Source of the DNA: Bacillus sp. ZZV12-4809 | Lineage (GTDB): Bacteria; Bacillota; Bacilli; Bacillales; Cytobacillaceae | NCBI RefSeq assembly: GCF_009849585.1 | Contig: NZ_VCRN01000013.1 | Span: 88,529 to 152,528, forward strand | Direction: 5' to 3' | DNA: 64,000 bases | In this document: piece by piece, positions 35,625 through 45,272 of the stretch | Numbering within the stretch: position 1 is the stretch's first letter | Layout of the letters: each line of letters opens with the position of its first letter | Notes under the pieces: model-generated | What the model saw: only the letters and a program-made list of their open reading frames with translations | Databases searched by the model: none | What the model was told of the DNA's origin: nothing | Position numbers and translations under genes: made by a program

Positions 35625-36239
35625 CTAAATGCGGACAGCAGGCAAGCAGGTTACGGCACAGAAGCATGAGAGATCCACGTTGATACAAATACCTGTACCA
35701 GCCAGGTCTTCAATATTTTCATGATCAATTTGGCTGCATGGAGAGCAAAAATCCTTTGAAGCGTGTTTGAAGGGATCTCTTGATGATTTGCAGTGCTTGA
35801 ACGTTAATAATTCAAGAACTGCGCATTGACCATCAAATTCTTTTATTTTAAAAATAAAAGACGTAATACATGCAAACTTTTTCTCTTTTGAATGATGAGT
35901 AAATGCAGTCACTCCTGTGGCCTTAAATGGTTCACAGTCCCCACAATAGAGGATAAATGGGATCGTATTTTTCTTCGGCTTTTTGGATCCTGCCATGAGC
36001 CGATCAATGGAATCCTTACAGGATGTCTTGCAATCGTCCTCATCTCTTACCTTTCTCTGAGCTTTATCAATGGCTTCCAACACCTCTTCTACACAGTTTC
36101 TATGAAAATGGTGATGGAATTTATGATTATCACTATTTTTCTCCGGTTTCCAATGGCAATCGCAGTCGTATTCATGTTCATCGCAAAAATCATCGTGCTT
36201 TTCATGACCCTTATGATATTTCTTGCCGCACAAACCCAT
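35625..36239 (-). CDS. CotY/CotZ/ExsY-family spore coat protein
   Basis: The 204-residue protein contains the conserved Cys pattern of outer-coat/exosporium crosslinking proteins. CVEEVLEAIDKAQRKV near residue 52 is followed by CKTSCKDSIDRLM. PFILYCGDCEPFKATG lies near 95, VLELLTF near 150, and the C-terminal NVDLSCFCAVTCLP closely matches CotY and CotZ. It is longer than the B. subtilis proteins because of a His/Asp-rich N-terminal extension of about 45 residues (HHHFHR). GGGGAGTG precedes the ATG. These proteins form the two-dimensional lattice of the crust or exosporium base layer. Confidence 0.88.
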   Translation of the reverse strand: MGLCGKKYHKGHEKHDDFCDEHEYDCDCHWKPEKNSDNHKFHHHFHRNCVEEVLEAIDKAQRKVRDEDDCKTSCKDSIDRLMAGSKKPKKNTIPFILYCGDCEPFKATGVTAFTHHSKEKKFACITSFIFKIKEFDGQCAVLELLTFKHCKSSRDPFKHASKDFCSPCSQIDHENIEDLAGTGICINVDLSCFCAVTCLPAVRI

Positions 36240-36459
36240 GAATTTTTCACTCCCCTAAAAATTATCTTCATCATTAGCATACGGCTGGAATGAATATATC
36301 GAGTGAGAATCTAGCCTATATAGCGGGAAAAAAATTTGATAAACAACTAATATTATAGAAATTTTAATAAAAACAATTGAACTAAAACTGAATAACAGGT
36401 CCAATCCCTTTTATTTCTAACAAACATATATTTATCGTAAATAAAACTAATTTAGAGGG

Positions 36460-36786
36460 GACTTGTAGATAAGCAAATATGATAAGCAATTACCTATGAC
36501 TCTGCAATTACGAAAGAATAGACGAAAATGGCAAGAACTGCGAACTTCATTTGAGACAGGGTATTGAAGTAACTACTGTTCCTCACCATTTGTCCGAACT
36601 TCAGCCGAAGTATGTACAAAAGGCAGGGATTATTTTATAAAATACTTGGAAACTGAAAACTACACTGTATTCAAATGGGAAATCCAAGACAGTGCCGAGA
36701 TGAAAAAAGAAGTACCTTTTATACAATCTGAAAAAAGGGGACCACCACCTTATCCTGCTGGCCACGATGTCGATTTATTAACTTAA
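36460..36786 (+). pseudogene. Decayed gene of unknown family
   Basis: Two coding-like stretches in different frames are joined by a frameshift near 36640. The first reads NYERIDENGKNCELHLRQG and VTTVPHHLSELQPKYVQKAG after an early stop. The second reads FIKYLETENYTVFKWEIQDS and a tail ending PPPYPAGHDVDLLT before a stop. I recognise no family. Bases 36787-36960 hold nothing further. Confidence 0.45.
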
Positions 36787-36962
36787 AGATGAGAATTTTA
36801 GGCTATTGTTTTACACGCTTAATATTAGTCCTGTTTTAACCGGTAAGAAAGCCCAAACCAGGCTTGCTGTTATGTACATAAAAACATGGTCTATCATCTT
36901 AAAAATTTGCTGGGCCTGACTAATGATAGAAATAGGTCATGTGTACAAGCCATATATGCTGT

Positions 36963-37003
36963 CTAACATATACTATTATTAGCAAGTATACTTGCTATGT
37001 TAG
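36963..37003. promoter_or_regulatory. Nested palindrome upstream of the amidase gene
   Basis: AGCAAGTATACTTGCT (36981-36996) is a perfect 16-bp palindrome, and flanking CTAACAT / ATGTTAG can pair outside it. CATATACTA at 36967-36975 also matches a sigma-K -10. It could be an operator or a stem-loop in the leader. Confidence 0.4.
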
Positions 37004-37069
37004 ATTCATAAATTGGGATGCTCCAAAATTTTTAGCTATTGCACATAACTAATAAAAGGAGTGGAGACC

Positions 37070-38443
37070 ATGAAGCTATATTTAGACCCTGGACACGGAG
37101 GTACAGACCCAGGCGCACAGGGGTACGGCATAAAAGAAAAGGATATTACACTTGATATCGCAAAAAATATAAAAAACATCTTACTTACTGTTTATCAGAA
37201 TGTAGAAGTAAAGATGAGCCGTGAAAATGATGCGACTAAAAGTCTGAACCAAAGGACAACTGAAGCCAATAGCTGGGGGGCTGATTTTTACCTTTCTATT
37301 CACTGTAACGCTGCAAATGGAGCAGCGAGGGGGTATGAAGATTATATTCATAGCAGCTTAAGCAGCTCCTCGCAGACTGCCATTTACCAGAATATCATCC
37401 ATGCGGAAGTCACCAAATTGAATAACCTCACTGATAGAGGTAAAAAGAAGGCAGATTTTCATGTGCTGCGTGAGTCGGCCATGCCTGCCCTATTATCTGA
37501 AAATGGTTTTATTGATAATCCGGCAGATGCCGCTCTAATGAAGGACCCGCTGTGGAGACAAAAAGTGGCGCAGGGCCATGTGAATGGAATCGTGAAAGCC
37601 TTCAACCTTAAAGCGAAAACAGCCGTTCCTCCAAATCCCCCAAAGCCAGCTGACCCAAGTAATCTGTACAGAGTTATAGCCGGTTCTTTTACTGATAGAA
37701 AAAATGCTGAGGAAAGGGCAGCCGCCCTCAAAAGCAAAGGCATTGAATCTGTTATAGCGGCTGCACAAATATCAGGAAAGGTCTGGTATCGGGTACAGGC
37801 AGGGGCTTTCAGTTCAAGGGAAAATGCAGAAAAACAGCTGGCAGCAGTGAAGAAGGCAGGAATATCAGATGCCTATATACAGTCTGACGCTCCACCGGCA
37901 GTCCCTTCTGAACCGGCAGGCTATTCCATTCTGGGAGTAACTCATTTATCACCAGAACATATGAACCAATATGCAAAACAGATAAATCCGAATGCCCCCA
38001 ATTTAGGTTCATTCTATTCATCTCTCGGTGAGTATTATGGAATCAGAGGGGACGTGGCATTTGCACAGGCGATGCACGAAACCAACTTTCTCCGATTTAC
38101 CGGTGATGTTAAACCCGGCCAGAATAATTTCGCCGGAATTGGTGCAACAGGGAATGGTGCGGCAGGAGCAAGCTTCTCCACACAAGAAGAAGGCGTTTTG
38201 GCACATTTACAGCATTTATATGCTTACGCAAGCACACAGCCTCTGCCAACGAAATACCCTCTGGTGGATCCGCGTTTCAGCTTAGTAAAAAGAGGTTCGG
38301 CAAAGATGTGGAGGGAACTGAATGGCAAATGGGCCGTACCTGGAACAAATTATGCTGAATCTATTATGAACATTTACAAAAATATGGTCCGATTTTCGGA
38401 TCAAAAATTAGAAGCTGTTTTGAAGGAAATAGAAGGAATCTAA
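37070..38443 (+). CDS. N-acetylmuramoyl-L-alanine amidase with SPOR and glucosaminidase domains
   Basis: This 457-residue modular wall hydrolase starts with an Amidase_3 domain (LYLDPGHGGTDPGAQG at residue 3, SIHCNA near 90, LSENGFIDN near 145). Tandem SPOR-like units follow at about 200-270 (RVIAGSF and RVQAGAF). The C-terminal glucosaminidase-like domain includes FAQAMHETNFLRFTG near 335 and NNFAGIGATG. There is no signal peptide. This recalls B. subtilis CwlC, made late in the mother cell to lyse it and release the spore. ATG at 37070 has AAAGGAG eight bases upstream. Confidence 0.88.
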   Translation: MKLYLDPGHGGTDPGAQGYGIKEKDITLDIAKNIKNILLTVYQNVEVKMSRENDATKSLNQRTTEANSWGADFYLSIHCNAANGAARGYEDYIHSSLSSSSQTAIYQNIIHAEVTKLNNLTDRGKKKADFHVLRESAMPALLSENGFIDNPADAALMKDPLWRQKVAQGHVNGIVKAFNLKAKTAVPPNPPKPADPSNLYRVIAGSFTDRKNAEERAAALKSKGIESVIAAAQISGKVWYRVQAGAFSSRENAEKQLAAVKKAGISDAYIQSDAPPAVPSEPAGYSILGVTHLSPEHMNQYAKQINPNAPNLGSFYSSLGEYYGIRGDVAFAQAMHETNFLRFTGDVKPGQNNFAGIGATGNGAAGASFSTQEEGVLAHLQHLYAYASTQPLPTKYPLVDPRFSLVKRGSAKMWRELNGKWAVPGTNYAESIMNIYKNMVRFSDQKLEAVLKEIEGI

Positions 38444-38445
38444 TT

Positions 38446-38479
38446 AAAAAAGCGGACTGTACAGTGTCCGCTTTTTTTC
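38446..38479. terminator. Bidirectional terminator
   Basis: AAAAAGCGGAC and GTCCGCTTTTT arms sit between the convergent amidase and hemolysin-III genes. Confidence 0.88.
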
Positions 38480-38485
38480 TATTGA

Positions 38486-39133
38486 TTAAATTACATACAT
38501 GAACACACAAAGAAAATGAGCCATGCTTCCCATCAGGATGAAGATATGAAAGATCTCATGAAATCCCATATGATGGAATTCAAGAAATTTTGGCTTAATA
38601 GCATAAATTACTCCGCCGATCGTGTAAAGGATGCCTCCCAGCAAAAGAAGCAGAACACCCGACAAGCGTAATGACTCAGAAAGAGGAGAAAAGGCGAACA
38701 CGATAATCCATCCCATGGCAATGTATAATGCTGTTGAAAGCCAGCGCGGGCAGTTAAACCAGATCATTTTAAACAAAATGCCCGATAATGCAATAGCTGT
38801 AACAATTCCAAAAAGAACCCAGCCCGTTACACCATTTAAGGTGATCAGGCAAAATGGTGTATACGAACCTGCAATTAATACATAAATCATGGAATGATCA
38901 AGCTTTCGTAAAAATGCTATGACTTTATCTTTAGCGATGACCATATGATAGGCAGCTGATGCTGAATAAAGAAGCATCAAACTAATTCCAAAAATAACAA
39001 CAGAGGCAATGGCAATCGGTGAAGAACTTGTTAATGAGGCTTTGATTACCATGGCAAGCAATCCGGCAAAGGATAAAATGGCTCCTGCTAAATGGGTTAG
39101 TCCGTTTATGGGCTCCCGGATGTATGAATTCAT
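38486..39133 (-). CDS. Hemolysin III / PAQR-family membrane protein
   Basis: This 215-residue, seven-helix membrane protein is like B. subtilis YplQ. The N-terminal EPINGLTHLAGA, YHMVIAKDKVIAFLRKLDHS near 62-80 and the late HHMGFHEIFHIF give the conserved His/Asp/Ser zinc-site pattern of the CREST/PAQR superfamily. The physiological role in bacteria is unclear, and hemolysis is not implied by homology alone. Confidence 0.88.
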   Translation of the reverse strand: MNSYIREPINGLTHLAGAILSFAGLLAMVIKASLTSSSPIAIASVVIFGISLMLLYSASAAYHMVIAKDKVIAFLRKLDHSMIYVLIAGSYTPFCLITLNGVTGWVLFGIVTAIALSGILFKMIWFNCPRWLSTALYIAMGWIIVFAFSPLSESLRLSGVLLLLLGGILYTIGGVIYAIKPKFLEFHHMGFHEIFHIFILMGSMAHFLCVFMYVI

Positions 39134-39277
39134 AAAATCTCCTCCTAATGTATCTTCATGTAGTTTTTATAACTACTTAATATAATATATACAAAACATC
39201 ATCTGGTCAACATTTACATTCTGCGTTCATTTAAGTAAAATTTACATAACGATAAATGAAAGGTTTGAGGGATACCT

Positions 39278-39832
39278 ATGGAATTGGAAAAACTTATTGC
39301 GGATAACCAAATTGAATTGGAAGATATCCCGCAGATAGATTTATACATGGACCAGGTAATTCAGCTGTTTGAAAACACCTTTGGCAGCACGAAGAGAAAT
39401 GATGAGGAAAAAGTGCTTACTAAGACAATGATAAATAACTATGCAAAAGGGAAATTGTTTTTTCCTGTTAAAAACAAAAAATATTCCAAGGAGCACCTTA
39501 TCTTAATTGCTTTTATCTATCAGCTAAAAGGGGCATTATCCATAAGCGACATTAAAAGCCTGCTAAATGACGTCAGCAGCAGGACTGCAAATGGAGAGAT
39601 GAATCTGGACCATTTTTATCAGCTTTACCTGGATTTGGCGAAACTTAATGCCAATACCTTTGCGAAGGATTTGGAAAACCAGGCGAGCAGGGCGGCAGAT
39701 CTAAATGAAGGGCAGCCAGCCAAGCTCGAAAAAGTTCTGCTGGCAGCTTCCATGGTGCACATGAGCAACTTATACCGAAAAGCAGCCGAACGCATTGTTG
39801 ATGAGGTAAAGGATGAAGCGGATGATAAATAA
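39278..39832 (+). CDS. DUF1836-family protein
   Basis: This 184-residue protein matches DUF1836. It has a winged-helix-like N-terminal region with INNYAKGKLFFPVKNKKYS near 58-76 and LILIAFIYQLKGALSISDIK following, as in MerR-like DNA-binding folds. The C-terminal half is helical. A regulatory role is probable, but the targets are unknown. It is a single-gene unit upstream of the 52-bp repeat array. Confidence 0.8.
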   Translation: MELEKLIADNQIELEDIPQIDLYMDQVIQLFENTFGSTKRNDEEKVLTKTMINNYAKGKLFFPVKNKKYSKEHLILIAFIYQLKGALSISDIKSLLNDVSSRTANGEMNLDHFYQLYLDLAKLNANTFAKDLENQASRAADLNEGQPAKLEKVLLAASMVHMSNLYRKAAERIVDEVKDEADDK

Positions 39833-40021
39833 GAAGTTGTGAAAACGAGGGCGGCTGGGAGATATTCTGGAAAAAATCCTCGGTTTTAGAAATTTCTCAT
39901 TCGGGTTGTATTGAGGAGCCCTAGGTTAATGATTAGCTTTATTAAAAAACTATTTTAATCTTGAAATTGATAGGGGGACCAGTCCACGGTGTTTGAAGGT
40001 GATGCAGTTGGTTTGGACAAA

Positions 40022-41160
40022 GAGAGCTTGAAAAGGGGGATTTGAGTTGGAACTTGGGGTAACTTCGGACACCATAAGAGAGAATCCAGGGTTTTGTGTC
40101 AGAACCTGGGGGCATTTAGGACACAAAAAGGGAGATTTCTCGGTTTGTGTCCGAACCTTGAGCCACTTCTGACAATAAAAGGGCGAATCCTGGGCCTTTG
40201 TCAGAACCCGTGGTCACTTCCGACACAAAAAGGGCGATTCCTTGGTTCTCTGTCAGAACCTTGAGCTACTTCGGACACAAAAAGGGATAATCCTCGGTTT
40301 TGCGTCAGAACCTTGAGCCACTTTGGACACAAAAAGGGCGATTCCTCGGTTTAGAGTCAGAACCTAGGCCCACTTAGGACACAATAAGGGAGATTCCTCG
40401 GTTTTGTGTCAGAACCTTGAGCTACTTCGGACACAAAAAGGGAAAATCCTCGGTTTTGTGTCAGAACCTTGAGCCACTTTGGACACAAAAAGGGCGATTC
40501 CTCGGTTTAGAGTCAGAACCTTGGCCTACTTCGGACACAATAAGGGAGATTCCTCGGTTTTGTGTCAGAACCTTGAGCCACTTCTGACACAATAAGGGCG
40601 ATTCCTCGGTTTTGTGTCAGAACCTAGGCCCACTTCGGACACAATAAGGGCGATTCCTCGGTTTTGTGTCAGAACCTAGGCCCACTTTGGACACAATAAG
40701 GGCGATTCCTCGGTTTTGTGTCAGAACCCAGGCCCACTTTGGACATAATAAGGGCGATTCCTCGGTTTTGTGTCAGAACCTTGAGCTACTTCGGACACTA
40801 TCAGGGAGATTCCTCGGTTTTGTGTCAGAACCTTGACCTACTTCGGACACAATAAGGGCGATTCCTCGGTTTTGTGTCAGAACCTAGGCCCACTTTGGAC
40901 ATAATAAGGGAGATTCCTCGGTTTTGTGTCAGAACCTTGAGCTACTTCGGACACAAAAAGGGAAAATCCTCGGTTTTGCGTCAGAACCTTGAGCCACTTC
41001 TGACACAAAAAGGGCGATTCCTCGGTTTTGAGTCAGAACCTAGGCCCACTTTGGACACAATAAGGGCGATTCCTCGGTTTTGTGTCCGATTTATTGAGCA
41101 ACTTCACACACAAAAAGAATTGTATCTTACCCCAGACCAACTTCTGACACAAAAACCTGA
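40022..41160 (+). repeat. 52-bp hairpin tandem array, about 21 copies
   Basis: TCCTCGGTTTTGTGTCAGAA recurs exactly every 52 bp (for example 40395 and 40447) from about 40040 to 41160, roughly 21 units with edge units most diverged. Each unit holds an inverted repeat, TTGTGTCAGAA and TTCTGACACAA (or one-base variants), around an 11-base loop. Short ORFs inside are by-products. It lies between the DUF1836 and uppP genes. The period is not a multiple of three and there are no spacers, so it is neither a coding repeat nor a CRISPR array. Confidence 0.92.
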
Positions 41161-41319
41161 AAACTTCATGTTCGGGTCAGAATTTAGAGCCGCCTCTAAC
41201 AAAAAATAAAGGATCGAAAATCCAAAACCTCTGTTTTCAAATCCAAATCATCCTCTCACCTAAATAAACCAATAAAAACCCCATAAGCAATTAACCGCTC
41301 CATATGACCAAACAAACAA

Positions 41320-41348
41320 AAAACCCGGACCACCAAAGTCCGGGTTCA
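41320..41348 (-). terminator. Terminator of uppP
   Basis: AACCCGGAC and GTCCGGGTT form a nine-bp stem with a seven-base loop, followed by TTTTTTG on the minus strand. Confidence 0.88.
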
Positions 41349-41351
41349 TTT

Positions 41352-42182
41352 TTATAAAAATACGAAATAGATAACCCCAGCCAATACAATCCTGTAAATA
41401 GCAAAAGGAACTAGTTTAATCTTGCCGATAATTTTCAAGAAGAATCGGATTGAAATTAAGGCAAAAACAAAGGCACTGATGAAGCCTGCAATAAAGAACG
41501 GAAGCGCCTCAACTGAAAAGTATTCGAGATTCTTTATTAATGAAAGGAAACTTGCACCGGCCATGATCGGCACAGCCATAATAAAAGTAAAATCAGCTGC
41601 AGCCCGGTGTGAAAGGCCTAGCAGCACGCCACCGGAAATGGTGGAACCTGAACGGGAGAATCCTGGCCAAAGGGAGAAACACTGAATCAGCCCAATGGAT
41701 AAGGCCTGTTTATAGGTGATTTGGTCAACCGATGTTGTTTTCGGGTCCTTGCTTCCAAAAATATCTGCAAAAATCATCAAAAATGCGCCAATAACCAAAC
41801 CAATCAGTACAGTCTCTGTTGAAAACAGGTGTTCATCAATATAATCCTCAAACAAAACGCCAAGAATCCCTGCTGGAATTAACCCGACAATTACTTGAGA
41901 CAGTTTCAGGCGATTTTGTTTTTCTGCAGAGCTTTTAGCCCGTTTTCCAAGACCGAGCATTTCAATGAAGCGGTCTCTAAAAATGATCACAACCGCTAAA
42001 ATAGAACCGAGCTGAATAACTACTTTAAAGGTATTGGCTTCATATTTTGATAAAAACTCCTTTGTATTCAGCCACATATCATCCACAATAATCATATGTC
42101 CTGTCGATGACACTGGGGCAAACTCTGTCATACCTTCAACAAACCCCAATATAATTGCTTTCAAAATCATAATAAATTCCAT
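41352..42182 (-). CDS. uppP: Undecaprenyl-diphosphatase
   Basis: This 276-residue polytopic membrane phosphatase of the BacA/UppP family recycles undecaprenyl pyrophosphate to the monophosphate carrier used by wall and glycan synthesis. The GFVEGMTEFAPVSSTGHM motif at about residues 14-30 and the PGFSRSGSTISGG motif near 172 are the two conserved catalytic segments. AAAAGGAG lies upstream of the ATG. Many Bacillaceae carry two copies, and bacitracin tolerance is a known effect of this family. Confidence 0.94.
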   Translation of the reverse strand: MEFIMILKAIILGFVEGMTEFAPVSSTGHMIIVDDMWLNTKEFLSKYEANTFKVVIQLGSILAVVIIFRDRFIEMLGLGKRAKSSAEKQNRLKLSQVIVGLIPAGILGVLFEDYIDEHLFSTETVLIGLVIGAFLMIFADIFGSKDPKTTSVDQITYKQALSIGLIQCFSLWPGFSRSGSTISGGVLLGLSHRAAADFTFIMAVPIMAGASFLSLIKNLEYFSVEALPFFIAGFISAFVFALISIRFFLKIIGKIKLVPFAIYRIVLAGVIYFVFL

Positions 42183-42483
42183 AACTATTAAATTCTCCTT
42201 TTAATCTGATGCAATAAACTACATTTAATGATTATAAACCATTTGAGGCAGATAGGAACACTATTTTACAATGTAATATAAATGTAAGTCTCTATTAAAA
42301 TGACGCAGAATTGGTTGCAGACCGAAGAATGACAGAGAGGAAGCGCCATTCAAGGGCTTCGATCACTTATTCACAAACTCTTCACAGAATTCCAAAGTCT
42401 TGTGAGAAAAATCACCAATTTTAGACCAAGTTTACCATATGATTAAAGCAGATAAACCAATCATAGTTAAGGAGGAAAACAAG

Positions 42484-43545
42484 ATGAAAAAAGGGGTAAA
42501 ATATCTGCTAACTTCAGCTATAGGCATAGGTTTACTAACCGGCTGCAGCCAGGGGGGAACACCGCAAAATTCCCTTCAGCCCGAGGAAAAAGTTCTGGCA
42601 GCAGAAACAGCTCAGCCTGAGGCAATTGCTCCGCACAAAAATTTAAATCAGGAACCTGTTCCCTTGAAGATTGAAAGAGTCGGGGCGAAAGAAGTGAATG
42701 TCGAAATGACTTCCCAAATCACAGATGTAGAAATCGACAAAGGGAAATTCTATAAAGCATGGACATTTAACGGGGAAGCACCTGGGCCGGTAGTTGTTGT
42801 CAAAGAAGGGGATATAATCAATTTCACTTTAAAAAACATGGATCCGGCAATACCGCATAGTATGGATTTTCACGCTGTACATGCAGCACCTTCAGAGGAC
42901 TTTTCGAACGTCAAACCTGATGAAACGGGCACATTCAGGTACCCTGCAAATAAGCCTGGTGTGTTTATGTATCACTGTGGTACTTCACCGGTTTTATCAC
43001 ATATCGCAAATGGAATGCACGGAACGATCATTGTAAAACCCAAAGACGGCTATCCGACAGATAAAGAGGTTGATAGAGAATATACTCTTATTCAAAACGA
43101 ATGGTATAAATACAACGATCTTGATGATTTTACAAATGGTGTTCCAACTCATGTAGTTTTTTCTGCAAAGGCATTAAAAGCGGGAGACCCTAATACAAAT
43201 GGGGATACGTTCACACTTAAGGACAATCCGCTTCTCGCTAAAGTAGGGGACAAAGTGAGGATCTATGTAAATAATGTGGGGCCAAATGAAGTGAGCTCTT
43301 TCCATGTGGTTGGCACGGTGTTTGACGACGTATACATTGACGGCAATCCTTATAACCATTACAAAGGTCTCCAAACGGTTTTGCTCCCGGCGAGCGGCGG
43401 AGCTATTGTGGAATTTACCGTTACGAAGGAAGGCAGCTACCCAATAGTGACGCATCAATTTAACCACGCACAAAAAGGAGCCGTCGCCATTCTAAAGGTA
43501 ACTGAGACCGGTGAAGACGACGGCGAGGCTACAATGAGCCATTAA
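42484..43545 (+). CDS. nirK: Copper-containing nitrite reductase, lipoprotein
   Basis: This 353-residue two-domain cupredoxin protein would reduce nitrite to nitric oxide. A lipobox (LTGC, about residues 17-20) follows a basic/hydrophobic leader, so it should be anchored outside the membrane. Copper ligands are visible: IPHSMDFHAVH (type 2 His and Asp), MYHCGTSPVLSHIANGMHG (type 1 Cys, His, Met and type 2 His), and late SFHVVGT and THQFNHA. ATG at 42484 follows AAGGAGG. The sequence is of the Geobacillus NirK type. No nor or nos gene is nearby. Confidence 0.87.
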   Translation: MKKGVKYLLTSAIGIGLLTGCSQGGTPQNSLQPEEKVLAAETAQPEAIAPHKNLNQEPVPLKIERVGAKEVNVEMTSQITDVEIDKGKFYKAWTFNGEAPGPVVVVKEGDIINFTLKNMDPAIPHSMDFHAVHAAPSEDFSNVKPDETGTFRYPANKPGVFMYHCGTSPVLSHIANGMHGTIIVKPKDGYPTDKEVDREYTLIQNEWYKYNDLDDFTNGVPTHVVFSAKALKAGDPNTNGDTFTLKDNPLLAKVGDKVRIYVNNVGPNEVSSFHVVGTVFDDVYIDGNPYNHYKGLQTVLLPASGGAIVEFTVTKEGSYPIVTHQFNHAQKGAVAILKVTETGEDDGEATMSH

Positions 43546-43763
43546 ATATAAATAAAAAACTCAACTTAATCTAAATTATACAAGAGAAAAATCAAAAATG
43601 GAAGGAGGTCTTCTGAGAAGATACCAGAACGGATAAATCCTGCTGGGTATTCAGCAGCAATAAATAGATGAATGAGACCATGCCAACCTGATCTGGTTTT
43701 CAAACAGTAAAAATATACCTTTTTGGCTAACAATAAAATGATTTGAACTGAATGGAACACCAT

Positions 43764-43806
43764 CCGGACAGAAAAACGATTCCATTTAGGAACCGCTTTT
43801 CTGTCC
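43764..43806. terminator. Bidirectional terminator overlapping a stop codon
   Basis: GGACAGAAAA and TTTTCTGTCC arms, extended by imperfect CGATTCC/GGAACCG pairing, separate two convergent genes. The minus-strand stop at 43786 lies in the loop. Confidence 0.75.
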
Positions 43807-45069
43807 ATTGTTTTCATAAAATGAATATTGTTCTACATCCTTTGCCCATAGCTTCGGTTTTTCCCCACTAAGCTCAGCAAGCCATATATCGCCTTTTTGC
43901 TCTGCCAGTTTTTTTCTGATCCATGTCAGCTTGCCAGCGGTCTTTAAATAAAAAGGGTTATAATCTCCATTTGAATTTTTAGGATTAGTGATTCTCGTCT
44001 GCTGGGTATCGCCGAGGTGGATTAGAAAGAGTGATGGTTCGGGGCGTTTTTGAGGATCATTTGACCATTCACTTTCTTCCACACGTGAGGCAACCAGCCT
44101 TTCATTATCCACCCAGGTAAAGCCCATTTCTGCAAATTTAGCAGGGGTAAGATTTAGGGTCTTGAATGCAGGCAATTCAGCCACCTTCAATTTTTTATTT
44201 TTGAATCCCATGACAATTCTGCCCCCGCCTGCAATGTAGCCCAATAGATTCCTGCCGGGCGCCCATTTAGGGACGTCCAAATGAAGGATCATCTCATCAA
44301 GAACTTCGAAATTCTTCCCATCACTTGAAATGACGCAGACCATATTACTATCCATGGCCAGCGAAGCAGTTGGACTCACAATAAAAGAGATCCATCTGCC
44401 ATCTGGAGAGAACTTAAATGACATTGCATTGATGGACATAATGGAAGCTTTGCCATAGCCTATTTCCTTAGGGATTGGGAAAAGGGGTTTCACATGCTGG
44501 GTTAAATTCATATTTTCAAGTTTTTCCGGCAGCTGAACCTTATATAGAATGGGACTGGTCCAGCCATCCGGCCTTAAGACGGCGCTGGAAGACACAATGA
44601 ACCCTTTTCCGTCAGGATCCCAATTATAATCACTTACTCCTAAAGCAATATTATAGAACCGATCTAGGTCAGATATGTTTAGGACACCACCATTGCTCGT
44701 AAAAGCAATTCTATAATCGGAAGGTGCCCATTTGGCATTCCCGCCACCTTTAAAAATCCTCTTATGTGTCTGTGACTTTACATGATATACCCATATCTCA
44801 GTTTCAGCCGAATCGGATTCCTTCACTTCTTTTTCATAGAGAAGCCATTGGCCATCATAGGACCATTTTGGCGGACTTGTGAACGTGCCAGGTTCTGCCG
44901 TAATTCGTTCTTCCAGTTTTCCTGTCTTAATCCATACATACTTATTTCGTATAAAAGCTGCCTGTACCTGATTATCCGCCGTATCTCCCCATACTGCTGA
45001 TGGGCTAATAAGCAGGAAACAGCACAGCAGCATAATCATCCTGTTCATAACTATTTCATCTTCTTTCAA
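43786..45069 (-). CDS. Secreted TolB-like beta-propeller protein
   Basis: The 427-residue protein has a signal peptide (IMLLCCFLLISPSAVWG, about 11-27) followed by repeated WD40-like/TolB-type blades. Typical pieces are PPKWSYDGQWLLYEKE, AKWAPSDYRIAFTSNGG, FKFSPDGRWISFIVSP and VPKWAPGRNLLGYI. No catalytic motif is visible, so it is probably a binding or scaffold protein outside the membrane. The gene is monocistronic. Confidence 0.8.
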   Translation of the reverse strand: MKEDEIVMNRMIMLLCCFLLISPSAVWGDTADNQVQAAFIRNKYVWIKTGKLEERITAEPGTFTSPPKWSYDGQWLLYEKEVKESDSAETEIWVYHVKSQTHKRIFKGGGNAKWAPSDYRIAFTSNGGVLNISDLDRFYNIALGVSDYNWDPDGKGFIVSSSAVLRPDGWTSPILYKVQLPEKLENMNLTQHVKPLFPIPKEIGYGKASIMSINAMSFKFSPDGRWISFIVSPTASLAMDSNMVCVISSDGKNFEVLDEMILHLDVPKWAPGRNLLGYIAGGGRIVMGFKNKKLKVAELPAFKTLNLTPAKFAEMGFTWVDNERLVASRVEESEWSNDPQKRPEPSLFLIHLGDTQQTRITNPKNSNGDYNPFYLKTAGKLTWIRKKLAEQKGDIWLAELSGEKPKLWAKDVEQYSFYENNGQKSGS

Positions 45070-45272
45070 TTTTTATCATGATTATTATGAGCAAAGAGTG
45101 ATTTTTTATTGAAAGTATAAAAAAGAGAACAGTGAAGGAAGCCTTATATTTTCGATAAAATTGCTTTTACTTTATAATAATGGTTTAACAGACAAAATTG
45201 CCCAGCACTGTTTTTTTGGGTGCTGATTGGGTAAAAACAAATACAAATGATTAACATTGGAGGAAATCAACC

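Noticed and set aside
40022..41160. Possible CRISPR array
   Set aside because: Units are directly adjacent with no unique spacers, and no cas genes are present in the window.
40874..41209. 111-codon reading frame inside the 52-bp array
   Set aside because: It is produced by the repeats reading through one frame; there is no ribosome site and no protein-like composition.
43566..43817. 83-codon minus-strand frame between nirK and the beta-propeller gene
   Set aside because: It crosses the terminator hairpin and has no ribosome site or recognisable composition.
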